The notes under the pieces: generated by a model
Database searches by the model: none
Seen by the model: only the letters and a program-made list of their open reading frames with translations
Told to the model about the DNA's origin: nothing
Made by a program: the position numbers and the translations under genes
Shown here: positions 54,127-62,608 of the stretch, piece after piece
Layout of the letters: every line of letters starts with the position of its first letter
Position numbering within the stretch: the stretch's first letter is position 1
Assembly (NCBI GenBank): GCA_902769805.1
Contig: CACXQL010000002.1
Span: forward strand, 62,001 to 126,000
Source of the DNA: an uncultured Prevotellaceae bacterium
Lineage (GTDB): Bacteria; Bacteroidota; Bacteroidia; Bacteroidales; Bacteroidaceae
DNA: 64,000 nt
Direction of reading: 5' to 3'

Positions 54127-54179
54127 GTTTGAGTCTACTTTTTATGTTCAACTTTTTTTATTATACAGGTTCCTTTTTC

Positions 54180-54240
54180 TACTGCAAAGATAAGTATATC
54201 TTGTCCCAAATCATGGGACATGGGAAAAGAAAAATGATAA
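54180..54240 (-). promoter_or_regulatory. 60-bp promoter/operator element, copy 2, with palindrome
   Basis: On the minus strand the palindrome GTCCCATGATTTGGGAC (54203-54219) is followed 10 bp later by TATCTTTG (54185-54192). It matches 50488-50547 over about 60 bp with few changes and one base more. It starts one base after the stop codon of the WYL regulator gene, in the gap before the restriction-modification gene. Both copies face away from the WYL gene. Confidence 0.75.
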
Positions 54241-54241
54241 G

Positions 54242-55144
54242 TTATTCGTAATTCCTTGCAGCAGCAAGGAGCATCTGGTGTATCTGTTCGGAAAGGGATT
54301 GAGGCTCTAATACTTTCAGACGACTGCCACGAGAAAGAATCTGCCCACAGAAATCAAGAGTGGGACGAAGATAATAGGAAAAGTCTGACGAGTCTTTGTC
54401 TTGTCGGATCTCCTCTTGACTATGATGCATCGGAAGGTCACGTAGATAGTTACGCTCAGTTCCGTAAGCACGTATCACAATCCTCTGTACAGGAATATCT
54501 TCGCCATGTACAACCCCAAAACAATCGCTAAAGAACTTTTCTGCACTGAAATCCTCGTCTATCTCAAAAGTGTCGTCTAATATTGTCAGTTCTTGAATGC
54601 GGTCAAAGGAGAATACTGCAAAGTTACCACTATCAAAGCGTCCTAAGACATACCAACGACGATGGTAGAGCTTGATGCAATAAGGAGCGATAGAGAACTG
54701 TTTCGATTCGGCACTGCTGTATTTTTGATAGACGATACTGATGAGCCTTTTCTTCTTCATTGCCTCAATCGTCTCTTCCAGATAGTCGTCAGAAGAAGGT
54801 ATCGACTCTAATAGAATACGATTCTGTAAGGACAGGCTCTCACTGATGACATTATTCACGGAAAGCGTTGAAAGCATCCAGTTCTGAATACTTTCCTCAT
54901 GGAGCACATAGTCATTTCCTATAAAATACTTATATCCGTTCTTGCGATCGCAGTCAATATAAATACCGAAGATATCCTCAATAGCATCTTTATGACGGTT
55001 GAAAGTGCTGCGAGCCATTTCCACTCCTCCACTCATTTCTGTCTCAACCCATCGCTCATTAATGTCGTTGAGTGATATTGCCTTGGCTTTGTAAATGGTA
55101 TTAATGAGCCAGATGTATTCTTTAAACAAAGCAGGAGTAGTCAT
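54242..55144 (-). CDS. WYL-domain transcriptional regulator (BrxR/CapW-like)
   Basis: The protein has 300 residues. The N-terminal winged helix (about 1-75; MARSTFNRHKDAIEDIFGI as recognition part) is followed by a WYL domain (about 130-205: ISIVYQKY, APYCIKLYHRRWYVLG, FSFDRI) and a C-terminal WCX-type dimer domain. Family members such as BrxR and CapW repress defence genes and can sense ligands or DNA. It is encoded next to an MmeI-like enzyme and the two palindrome elements. It is the best candidate to bind GTCCCATGATTTGGGAC. Confidence 0.87.
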   Translation of the reverse strand: MTTPALFKEYIWLINTIYKAKAISLNDINERWVETEMSGGVEMARSTFNRHKDAIEDIFGIYIDCDRKNGYKYFIGNDYVLHEESIQNWMLSTLSVNNVISESLSLQNRILLESIPSSDDYLEETIEAMKKKRLISIVYQKYSSAESKQFSIAPYCIKLYHRRWYVLGRFDSGNFAVFSFDRIQELTILDDTFEIDEDFSAEKFFSDCFGVVHGEDIPVQRIVIRAYGTERNYLRDLPMHHSQEEIRQDKDSSDFSYYLRPTLDFCGQILSRGSRLKVLEPQSLSEQIHQMLLAAARNYE

Positions 55145-55172
55145 TATGATTCAGATTTCTAATTATTATTTG

Positions 55173-55180
55173 CAAATATA
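55173..55180 (-). promoter_or_regulatory. -7 box of the WYL regulator
   Basis: TATATTTG on the minus strand, 28 nt before the ATG at 55144. The palindrome is not present here. Confidence 0.45.
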
Positions 55181-55293
55181 GGGAATAAATCTGAAAGTCG
55201 CAAGGATTTCAATAGAAATTTTGAGCAAGCGATGACGAAGTCAATATGCCTGGATTTTTGACGGCTCAAATAAAGGAATGCCTTCTATCACTT

Positions 55294-55381
55294 GTCCGGA
55301 TATCTGGGACTGTTGTTCCGGATGCTTGGTACAGTTGTTCCGGATGCTTGGTACAAGTTGTACCAAGGCTTGGGATACCCC
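55294..55381. repeat. Array of four 22-bp palindromic units (locus C)
   Basis: Units at 55294-55315, 55316-55337, 55338-55359 and 55360-55381. The middle two share TTCCGGATGCTTGGTACA. Cores pair imperfectly, for example TTGTACCAAGG with CTTGGTACAAG across units 3 and 4. The span (55145-55448) has no gene. The array is exactly 88 bp, like those at 412 and 30797. Confidence 0.85.
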
Positions 55382-55448
55382 CTAAAGAGGCTTTCCTTTA
55401 AATAGGCGGCACCTAACTTTTTCCTTGTCTCAATATGAAATAAAAAAG

Positions 55449-56102
55449 TTACAGATGGATTTCGAAGAATGCCATGACAACAGCTGTCAGGAGGGTGAAT
55501 CCGAGAATAAGAATGGGCACATAACAGTGTCGGATGTCATACTTGGCAGGAATGGTGACACGACAATAGAGTTTATAGACCAACCAACCTACGAAGCCGC
55601 CCCAAAGGAGTCCGACGGTGATATCACCAGGATAGTGGACACCCAGATAAAGACGGGTATAGCAGTTAATCAACGAGTACCCCACCAGGAAGAAGGTGAG
55701 CATCCGCTGTCGCATGAGCAAGGAGAAGAAGATGGCGATGCTGAAGGTGTTGGCAGCATGGGCAGAGAAGAAACCATATTTTCCACCACGATAGCCATTG
55801 ACAACATCCACCAAAGACCCTATCTCTGGATCGTGCGTAGGTCGCCAACGAGCCACAAGCGGTTTGACGATACCATCATCAACGGCTCCAGCCAACAGAT
55901 AGCACAATCCTGCTGCGGCAAGAATCAATCCAATCTCACGGATATTCTTATTTGACTTCAGCACGACATAGAAAAGTCCTATGTAAAGGGGTATCCACGT
56001 CTTTGCGTTGGTCAACGTCAGAATGAGGTAGTCCATGAAAAGCGAGTCGCTGCCATTTACCATCAGCAGCAGTTCTTTGTCAAACTGTATTATCTCTTCC
56101 AT
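55449..56102 (-). CDS. PAP2-family membrane phosphatase
   Basis: The protein has 217 residues and about six transmembrane helices. The three PAP2 motifs are KPLVARWRP (K-x6-RP), FSAHAANTF (a variant of PSGH, with S and H kept), and RLYLGVHYPGD (R-x5-H-x3-D). Family members remove phosphate from lipid phosphates such as undecaprenyl pyrophosphate, lipid A or phosphatidylglycerol phosphate. It is encoded 17 bp after batE and may be part of the Bat transcript. The substrate is unknown. Confidence 0.88.
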   Translation of the reverse strand: MEEIIQFDKELLLMVNGSDSLFMDYLILTLTNAKTWIPLYIGLFYVVLKSNKNIREIGLILAAAGLCYLLAGAVDDGIVKPLVARWRPTHDPEIGSLVDVVNGYRGGKYGFFSAHAANTFSIAIFFSLLMRQRMLTFFLVGYSLINCYTRLYLGVHYPGDITVGLLWGGFVGWLVYKLYCRVTIPAKYDIRHCYVPILILGFTLLTAVVMAFFEIHL

Positions 56103-56119
56103 TATATTACTTCATTTAT

Positions 56120-56902
56120 TCAGATGATTTCCAAATGTTTAGTCTCCACCCAGCCTTCCTTGCCGTCATCAACACGAATCTCATTCCATCCCTTCATAGA
56201 GTTGTCGGTGACCGTTACCTTCGTACTCTCATGGAGTATAAAGAGGTCTGTTCCGTTCTTTGACGGAGTGCTCTTGATGGTGGCAGACGGAGAGATGATG
56301 ATGGCACCTGTACGATGAGTCAGCTTATGCTTTTGCTGGAAAGCAAAAAGATTACTTGACAGGAAGACAAGCAATAAGAACAAGGCTCCGAAAAAGCCTA
56401 CCTTACGCAGCCACATACGCTCAGAGAACAGATAGGCAAGGGCAAGGACGATGGCAATAGCAAGAGCTATCAAGGCAAGACGCGCCCATGCGTCCACACT
56501 CATGAGGTTGACCAGTGAATGATACCATGTGACAAAGAACATCTCCGACTCTGGGGTAATCTTATCAATGGTCTTCGAGCGAGCCATCTGCAAGTTGAAA
56601 CGGATATCATCATCTCCAGGAGAGAGCAACAAGGCACGTTCATAATTCAAGACTGCCTTCGTAATATTATCTGTCCGATAATAGGCATTACCCAGATTAT
56701 AATACAGGTCGGCACTCACACCTTGCTTCAACAAAGCCTCATAATCGGCAATTGCCTGTTGGTAGTTCTCACGGACATAAGCACTGTCAGCCTGTGCCTT
56801 GGTAATGGCATAAGAGGCTAAAGGTAAAAAGGTAAAGAGGTAAAGAGGTAAAAACCATTTTACCCACCTTAGCACCATCTTTCGTGATATATTATTCATC
56901 AT
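56120..56902 (-). CDS. batE: BatE: TPR and SH3-like protein of the Bat operon
   Basis: The protein has 260 residues. A signal peptide (about 13-33, FLPLYLFTFLPLASYA) is followed by TPR units (about 35-105), two transmembrane helices (about 138-160 and 168-185) and an SH3-like C-terminal domain (about 195-260). This is the BatE plan in Bacteroidota aerotolerance operons. An 8-bp repeat (56824-56855) encodes part of the signal peptide. ATG starts at 56902 and 56899 are both possible. Confidence 0.85.
   Translation of the reverse strand: MMNNISRKMVLRWVKWFLPLYLFTFLPLASYAITKAQADSAYVRENYQQAIADYEALLKQGVSADLYYNLGNAYYRTDNITKAVLNYERALLLSPGDDDIRFNLQMARSKTIDKITPESEMFFVTWYHSLVNLMSVDAWARLALIALAIAIVLALAYLFSERMWLRKVGFFGALFLLLVFLSSNLFAFQQKHKLTHRTGAIIISPSATIKSTPSKNGTDLFILHESTKVTVTDNSMKGWNEIRVDDGKEGWVETKHLEII
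56824..56855. repeat. 8-bp tandem repeat inside the batE signal peptide
   Basis: Four 8-bp units on the plus strand: GGTAAAAA, GGTAAAGA, GGTAAAGA and GGTAAAAA. On the coding strand they spell the hydrophobic core LPLYLFTFLP. Change of one unit would shift the reading frame close to the start of batE. Confidence 0.88.
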
Positions 56903-56910
56903 TCTCTTGT

Positions 56911-56935
56911 TTTACTTTTTTACCTTTTTACTTTT
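56911..56935. repeat. 25-bp low-complexity tract at the batD-batE junction
   Basis: Identical over 25 bp to 23786-23810 (rnfC-rnfD). It encodes the KSKKVKK end of BatD and its stop codon, and reaches into the gap before batE. Confidence 0.9.
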
Positions 56936-58747
56936 CATGAAGTCTTCAATCTTCATAATCGCTTGAATAGCGGCATCATATACCTTGTTCATATTACCAC
57001 TGGCATCACCTGGTGCATAACGGGCATACTCACACTCGTCAAGGGCACCGATAAACTGAGTAACAGTCTCATTATCAACACCACGTTCCGTCAATCGCTG
57101 ACTGATATTTTCGCGAGAAAGCTGCGTGACAGGCATATCCAGCTTATCACCCACATATCCCCACAAGGCACGAAGAACCTCATCATAAAACTCATTCTGC
57201 TTGCCAGCCTTGAGCAATTTGTCGGCAACACGCAGGCGACGGACAGCCACCTTATTAGCGCGCTTGCCGCGCATCTTTCCAATATTCGCATTCTCTATGG
57301 CACGATGGCGGAAGATGATAAACAGGGAGATGAATACGGCAAGTAACACTGCAAGAGATACCCAATAGAATACCGAACCGAAGAAATAGTCCCCGACTGC
57401 ACGCAAAGGAGTATTCTCGGTCTTGATGTAACGGATATCCTTATTCAACTGTTTCACTTCCTCCCCTGTATAGGCTGTGACACTTGACGAGCCATCGCCT
57501 TTCGCCACATCAAGCATGAAGGACTGGGAACGCAGGGTCTTGTAACTGTTCGTCTGTGTATCGAAATAAGTGAACTCCACAGGAGGCACCTCATATTTCC
57601 CCTGATGACGAGGCACCATGAGAATATCGTAGACCATACTGCCCTCTATGCCATTGGTAGTGAGTTTCGTCTTGTCTGTAATCTTGGCATCGTACTGATC
57701 GAAGTCCTTCGGAAGGTTGAGAACAGGTTGTTTGATGAGTTTCAGATTACCCGTTCCACTCACAATGACACGTAAGGTAACAGGGTCGTTAGCTTTCACG
57801 TCCTTCTTGTCAAGTTGAGCAGTAAGACTGAAGGAGCCTACTCCACCAGAGAATCCTGCAGGATGAGCTGGCAACGGATCAACAGTGATTGTTATTCCCG
57901 GAGCCGTGATTTCCTTCTTCACCTCCACATAACCAGAGCCGCCGTTAAAGAAAGCCTCAAAAGGATCGACATTACGATTTTGCAACACTACCATGCCTTC
58001 GTAAGTGATACTGGGAATCTCCAACTTACCTGTTGTCTGTGGGAACATCACATACTGCTGCCATGTAACAGTACGGTAAGGACGACCATTCAGCGACTCA
58101 ACCTTGAAACTCTTCTGTTGTGGCAACGGAACCTCTCGGGTATAGAAACTCTTCAGGTCTGGCATCTTACCATTCAGAGAGGTCAAATCAACAAGAGTGT
58201 ATACCTTGTATGTCAATAATATCGGTTCTTGCTCATGCACATGACTCTTATTGGCACTTACCTTAATAAACAAGTCACTACCAGAGATATGACTGCCAGC
58301 AGCACGCATCTGACTGTTTCCTTGCGAACGCTGTCCACCAGCATTGCTGTTTCCTTGTTGAGCCGTCCCTGAAACCTTGACGTGTAACTCATTGGAATGC
58401 ACTGTCTTACCATTAACTGTAGCATGGGCTGCAGGAATAGTAAAAGAACCGTTCTTGGTGGCAGAGAGAATATAAGTATAGGTGACTGATGACGAACTGG
58501 AGGTATGACCATTCACCATCTGGTAACTGGACTGCGTGGAAGTGCTGGGACCCATCAGTACCTCAAAGGCATCAGGGATATTACCTGCACGGAAACCACT
58601 GACATCATCAGTATTCACCGTATAGGAAAGACGGAACTGCTCGCCTACTGCCACATGCGATGGAGCACGTCCCGTAATCTGCTGGGCGACCATAGTCGCA
58701 ATGTAAAAATTAAATAATGAAATAATTAAAATCAACTGTTTCTTCAT
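56912..58747 (-). CDS. batD: BatD: secreted/membrane protein of the Bat operon
   Basis: The protein has 611 residues. A signal peptide (about 1-21, ending MVAQQ) precedes three or so immunoglobulin-like beta domains (TVNTDDVSGFRAGNIP, YILSATKNGSFTIP and later). A transmembrane helix lies at about 455-477 (VFYWVSLAVLLAVFISLFIIF), then a cytoplasmic helical domain. This matches BatD ('oxygen tolerance') proteins. The last few residues are encoded by a low-complexity repeat. The role is thought to be in aerotolerance or envelope stress, with BatA and BatB. Confidence 0.9.
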   Translation of the reverse strand: MKKQLILIISLFNFYIATMVAQQITGRAPSHVAVGEQFRLSYTVNTDDVSGFRAGNIPDAFEVLMGPSTSTQSSYQMVNGHTSSSSSVTYTYILSATKNGSFTIPAAHATVNGKTVHSNELHVKVSGTAQQGNSNAGGQRSQGNSQMRAAGSHISGSDLFIKVSANKSHVHEQEPILLTYKVYTLVDLTSLNGKMPDLKSFYTREVPLPQQKSFKVESLNGRPYRTVTWQQYVMFPQTTGKLEIPSITYEGMVVLQNRNVDPFEAFFNGGSGYVEVKKEITAPGITITVDPLPAHPAGFSGGVGSFSLTAQLDKKDVKANDPVTLRVIVSGTGNLKLIKQPVLNLPKDFDQYDAKITDKTKLTTNGIEGSMVYDILMVPRHQGKYEVPPVEFTYFDTQTNSYKTLRSQSFMLDVAKGDGSSSVTAYTGEEVKQLNKDIRYIKTENTPLRAVGDYFFGSVFYWVSLAVLLAVFISLFIIFRHRAIENANIGKMRGKRANKVAVRRLRVADKLLKAGKQNEFYDEVLRALWGYVGDKLDMPVTQLSRENISQRLTERGVDNETVTQFIGALDECEYARYAPGDASGNMNKVYDAAIQAIMKIEDFMKSKKVKK

Positions 58748-58801
58748 TTTATATTTCTACATTTTTACATTTTATCATTTTTACATTTTATCATTTTCCT
58801 T

Positions 58802-60511
58802 TTACCAGTTCTTCTGCAACTTGCGGGACTGTTTCTGATGCTGGGCTTTCTTGATACGCTGCTGCGTATTCTTCTCCTCTTGCATGGCAGCATTCAACAA
58901 CTGCTCCGCATTCTCCTTACTCATCTGAGGCTTTTGCTGCTGTTGCTGTTTGTCCTGCTTCTGCTGGTCATCTTTCTTATCCTGGTCCTTCTTGTCCTGG
59001 TCTTTATTCTTGTCTTTATTATCTTTCTGATTCTTGTTCTGTTGCTGTTGATTCTGCTGGTTCTGCTGTTGTTTCTTCTGCTGATGCTTGCAGACTTCCA
59101 GGTTATAACGTGTCTCATCATCATAGGGATTGTTACGCAACGCCTCCTTATAGGCATCTATCGCCTCCCCATACATCTGATGTCCTTGACAGATAACACC
59201 GATGTTATGATAGGTCCATGCCTTACGTCTGGCATTCGTCTCTATCTTAACAGCAGCCTGATATTGTTCAATGGCAGCAGAATCTTTCTTTTGTGCCAAC
59301 AAGGCATTACCCAGATTATAGTATGCCTGCGGATTACGCGCATTCTTCTCCATCGCCTTGCGATAGTTTACCTCTGCATCAGCATACTTACCTGCGCGGT
59401 ATTGTTTATTTCCAAGACTGATATAGTCGCGATCACTTTGTGCCTGTACTGACAACGCCATCAATAACAAGAATATGGTAACGACTTTCTTGCGTCCAAA
59501 CAGATGAAGGTTCTTGAGGTGTGGGTTCTTTATCTCCAACAAACAGATTTCTGCTATCAATAATATCAACACTAAGATACCGACAGCCTGAAACTGTTCG
59601 TCATAATCGCTATATATCGTACTGGAAATCTCTTTCTTTGCCAATTTATCCAATTCAGTATTCAACTGTTCCTGCGCATGACTGTTGTTCTCAACATGGA
59701 TATAGGCTCCGCCACCAGCCTCAGCGACCTGTTTACACATCCCTTCATTCAGGGCTGACATCACCGTCTCTCCTGTATTGTCTTTCATATAATCACCCGT
59801 TCCTGGAATAGGTATGGGGGCACCTTTGGCAGAACCGATACCAAGGACATAGACACGCATGCCTTTCTCCTTAGCTTCCTGGGCTGCTTCCAAAGCACCA
59901 CCTTCATGATCTTCACCATCTGTAATCACAATGATAGCCTTCCCTACTCCTTCTTCCTGTGTAAAACTATGGGTTGCCATATTCACAGCTGCTGCAATAT
60001 CCGTACCCTGCGTCTCTATCATAGACGGCTCGATACTGCTCAGGAACATCTTTGCAGACACAAAATCGCTGGTAATCGGCAACTGAACAAATGCATCTCC
60101 TGCAAAGACTATCAGACCAATCTTGTCATTGGTAAAATGATCCACCAAGTTCTCAACCATCATCTTCGCACGATCCAGACGACTCGGTGTCACATCCTCT
60201 GCGAGCATCGAGTTACTGATATCCAAAGCAATAATGGTCTCTATACCTGTCCGTTTCTCATGCGTAATCTTCGTTCCCATTTGCGGACGAGCCAACATGA
60301 CTATCAATAAGGCAAGGGCTGTCAGTAACAGACAGAATTTCACCAACGGACGAAAGCGAGAAACGTCAGGCATCAGCTGGCGCACCAGTTCTATATCACC
60401 AAAGCGACGAAGTTGCCTGCGCTGACGGATAACCATCCACCAACGAATCAATGCCAATACAGGTATCAGCACCAGCGCATAGAGATATATAGGGTCTTCA
60501 AATCGAAACAT
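58802..60511 (-). CDS. batB: BatB-BatC fusion: VWA membrane protein with TPR domain
   Basis: The protein has 569 residues. Residues 1-325 are BatB: two N-terminal membrane helices (about 8-24 and 58-75), and a VWA domain with DISNSMLAEDVTPSR (MIDAS), TDGEDHEGG, and a helix at about 310-325. A second membrane or signal-like segment at about 340-360 (VVTIFLLLMALSVQAQ) leads to a BatC TPR domain (about 362-470) and a long glutamine- and lysine-rich tail. In other Bacteroidota batB and batC are often separate genes; here they are one frame. Assigned by position and domains. Confidence 0.9.
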   Translation of the reverse strand: MFRFEDPIYLYALVLIPVLALIRWWMVIRQRRQLRRFGDIELVRQLMPDVSRFRPLVKFCLLLTALALLIVMLARPQMGTKITHEKRTGIETIIALDISNSMLAEDVTPSRLDRAKMMVENLVDHFTNDKIGLIVFAGDAFVQLPITSDFVSAKMFLSSIEPSMIETQGTDIAAAVNMATHSFTQEEGVGKAIIVITDGEDHEGGALEAAQEAKEKGMRVYVLGIGSAKGAPIPIPGTGDYMKDNTGETVMSALNEGMCKQVAEAGGGAYIHVENNSHAQEQLNTELDKLAKKEISSTIYSDYDEQFQAVGILVLILLIAEICLLEIKNPHLKNLHLFGRKKVVTIFLLLMALSVQAQSDRDYISLGNKQYRAGKYADAEVNYRKAMEKNARNPQAYYNLGNALLAQKKDSAAIEQYQAAVKIETNARRKAWTYHNIGVICQGHQMYGEAIDAYKEALRNNPYDDETRYNLEVCKHQQKKQQQNQQNQQQQNKNQKDNKDKNKDQDKKDQDKKDDQQKQDKQQQQQKPQMSKENAEQLLNAAMQEEKNTQQRIKKAQHQKQSRKLQKNW

Positions 60512-60517
60512 AACTTC

Positions 60518-61516
60518 TTACGGTAACTTTCTAAATACGGTTATTCTCAGGAGAATTTCCAACAATAGTAGCAGGATTGCCACCATCGCAAAGGGTTGAT
60601 AAGCGTCATACTTCTTACTATAGGTCTTGACACTCAGCTTAGACTTCTCCAACTTGTCGATCTCCTTATAGATATTCTGCAACTCACGGTTATTCGTCGC
60701 ACGATAGAAATCACCATCTGTGGCAGCAGCAATCTCACTCAATGTCTTACTGTCAATCTCCACAGGGATATTCACATACTGAACTCCTCCTGCAACAATC
60801 ATCGGATAAGGAGCTACTTTATTGGTTCCCACTCCAATCGTATAGACACGGATACCCAGACTCTTAGCAATCTCGGCAGATGTCATTGGAGAAATATCGC
60901 CACGGTTATTACTACCGTCAGTCAACAGGATGACGACCTTGCTTTTTGCCTTTGAATCCTTTAAGCGGCTCACCGCATTGGCAAGTCCCATACCTATTGC
61001 TGTTCCGTCTTCTATCAATCCCCTAGTCGCCATATCTGTTCGGACTCCCTGTAGCAGATTCAATAACGACGCATGATCGGTAGTCATCGGGCACTGTGTA
61101 AAAGCTTCACCTGCAAAGATTGTCAATCCGATATTGTCGTTAGGACGACCTGCAATAAACTCTGCGGCAACTTCCTTGGCGGCCTCTATACGATTCGGTC
61201 GTAAGTCTTCTGCCAACATCGAACCCGAGATATCCATTGCCAACATGATGTCAATACCCTCTACCGACTTGTTATTCCATGAATTGCGGGTCTGCGGACG
61301 AGCCAGTATGATAATCAGCAAAACAAAAACCACAATACGTAATATCAACTGTAATGGCATCAGCGTCACCTTCCAACTACGCGGAGCAAAACGGTAAGCT
61401 TTCGTATCGCTCATGCGCATCGTCGGTTCTGTCTTCTTCCTGTACATCAGATACCATATAATATAAGGTATCAGCAGAAACAGAAGGAACAGGTATTCTT
61501 TATTCGCAAATTCCAT
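60518..61516 (-). CDS. batA: BatA: VWA membrane protein
   Basis: The protein has 332 residues. N-terminal membrane helices (about 8-24 and 58-76) are followed by a VWA domain with MDISGSMLAEDLRPNR (MIDAS, D-x-S-x-S) and TDGSNNRGDI, and a last helix at about 308-325. The MIDAS residues are intact. It lies six bp before the BatB-BatC gene. BatA and BatB are thought to form a membrane complex in aerotolerance. Confidence 0.93.
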   Translation of the reverse strand: MEFANKEYLFLLFLLIPYIIWYLMYRKKTEPTMRMSDTKAYRFAPRSWKVTLMPLQLILRIVVFVLLIIILARPQTRNSWNNKSVEGIDIMLAMDISGSMLAEDLRPNRIEAAKEVAAEFIAGRPNDNIGLTIFAGEAFTQCPMTTDHASLLNLLQGVRTDMATRGLIEDGTAIGMGLANAVSRLKDSKAKSKVVILLTDGSNNRGDISPMTSAEIAKSLGIRVYTIGVGTNKVAPYPMIVAGGVQYVNIPVEIDSKTLSEIAAATDGDFYRATNNRELQNIYKEIDKLEKSKLSVKTYSKKYDAYQPFAMVAILLLLLEILLRITVFRKLP

Positions 61517-61534
61517 TTTTCTTTCTTCTTTTAA

Positions 61535-62608
61535 TTACATGACTCCTGTCAACATCATCAGTCTGTATATAACGAAACCGAAAAGAGCCATACTGATGAT
61601 AATGAGACTGCCAATAGCCCATTTCAACATACGACGATTTTTCAGGGTACGCTGATCTGCCTCTGAGAGTTGTGGCTTCTCTTCCTCCACAACCTGCAAT
61701 TCTTGTTTGGTCTGATTGATAAACTCAATAGCACTCACAAGATTCTTATCATTCTCGTTAATCAGAGTCGAGTATTTGGCAAATTTCACCAAGTCTGCTG
61801 TTGAGAAGAGTTCACGCAACTCATCCAAAGACTTCTGATCACCATCTTGTGTCAATCGTTCGATAATCTCAGAACTCGTCATCTCCATGGCAGAGAACTT
61901 ATAACGTTCCTCGATATATCGACGCAACGTGTCCGTCAGTTTGGTATAGTATTCCTTCTGATTCTCCGAGGACACCATCTTATCAGCCTTAATCTTCTCT
62001 ATCTCCTTCATGGCTTTCTGATGTGGTAGCAGTCGCCGGACGAATTTAAAGCTCTTGATAAGTGGTTTATTGTCACGCAGACGTAGATACAGATAATAGG
62101 CAACACCCAGCAACACCAACATCAGGACACTTAACCAGAATGCCGTAGACCAGTCGCTCCACAGGAAAGGATTATCTTGAACATCCTTCGGTCCGAAATA
62201 CTGATTGAGTTTCATAGTGTCCACCTCGACCTCCAATACTTTCAGCGCAAGACTCTTGCTTTGATACATTTTTCCGTCGACCTTCACTTGGAAAGGTGGC
62301 AGGTAATAGAGTTTGCCATCAAAGGATGTGAGCGTATAGACACGTGATATTTGCTGCTGTCCTTGTTCCAACTCCTCCTTTTGTTCTTTACTGATGTTCA
62401 GTACCTCTACACCCGCAACTAATGTATCACGAGACTTAAAGGAAGGAAAGACCACCTTGGCATTGGAAGGTGTTGTAGCCGTCACCGTGACATGCACCTG
62501 TTGGCCAATCAACATCTGGATAGAGTCTATTTTTGCCTCTACCCCTACCTGTGCTGTCATTGTGACCACAGTGCATATCAAGCCGAACAATACCAGTATC
62601 CGTTTCAT
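61535..62608 (-). CDS. BatD-like membrane protein between DUF58 and batA
   Basis: The protein has 357 residues. A signal peptide (about 1-19, ending TMTAQ) precedes a beta domain (about 20-130), a transmembrane helix at about 155-172 (AFWLSVLMLVLLGVAYYLYL), a helical cytoplasmic part and a final helix (about 333-352). This plan resembles DUF4381 or short BatD proteins, placed in this operon in many Bacteroidota. It starts on the last base of the DUF58 gene's stop (TAATG). Its function is not known. Confidence 0.78.
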   Translation of the reverse strand: MKRILVLFGLICTVVTMTAQVGVEAKIDSIQMLIGQQVHVTVTATTPSNAKVVFPSFKSRDTLVAGVEVLNISKEQKEELEQGQQQISRVYTLTSFDGKLYYLPPFQVKVDGKMYQSKSLALKVLEVEVDTMKLNQYFGPKDVQDNPFLWSDWSTAFWLSVLMLVLLGVAYYLYLRLRDNKPLIKSFKFVRRLLPHQKAMKEIEKIKADKMVSSENQKEYYTKLTDTLRRYIEERYKFSAMEMTSSEIIERLTQDGDQKSLDELRELFSTADLVKFAKYSTLINENDKNLVSAIEFINQTKQELQVVEEEKPQLSEADQRTLKNRRMLKWAIGSLIIISMALFGFVIYRLMMLTGVM

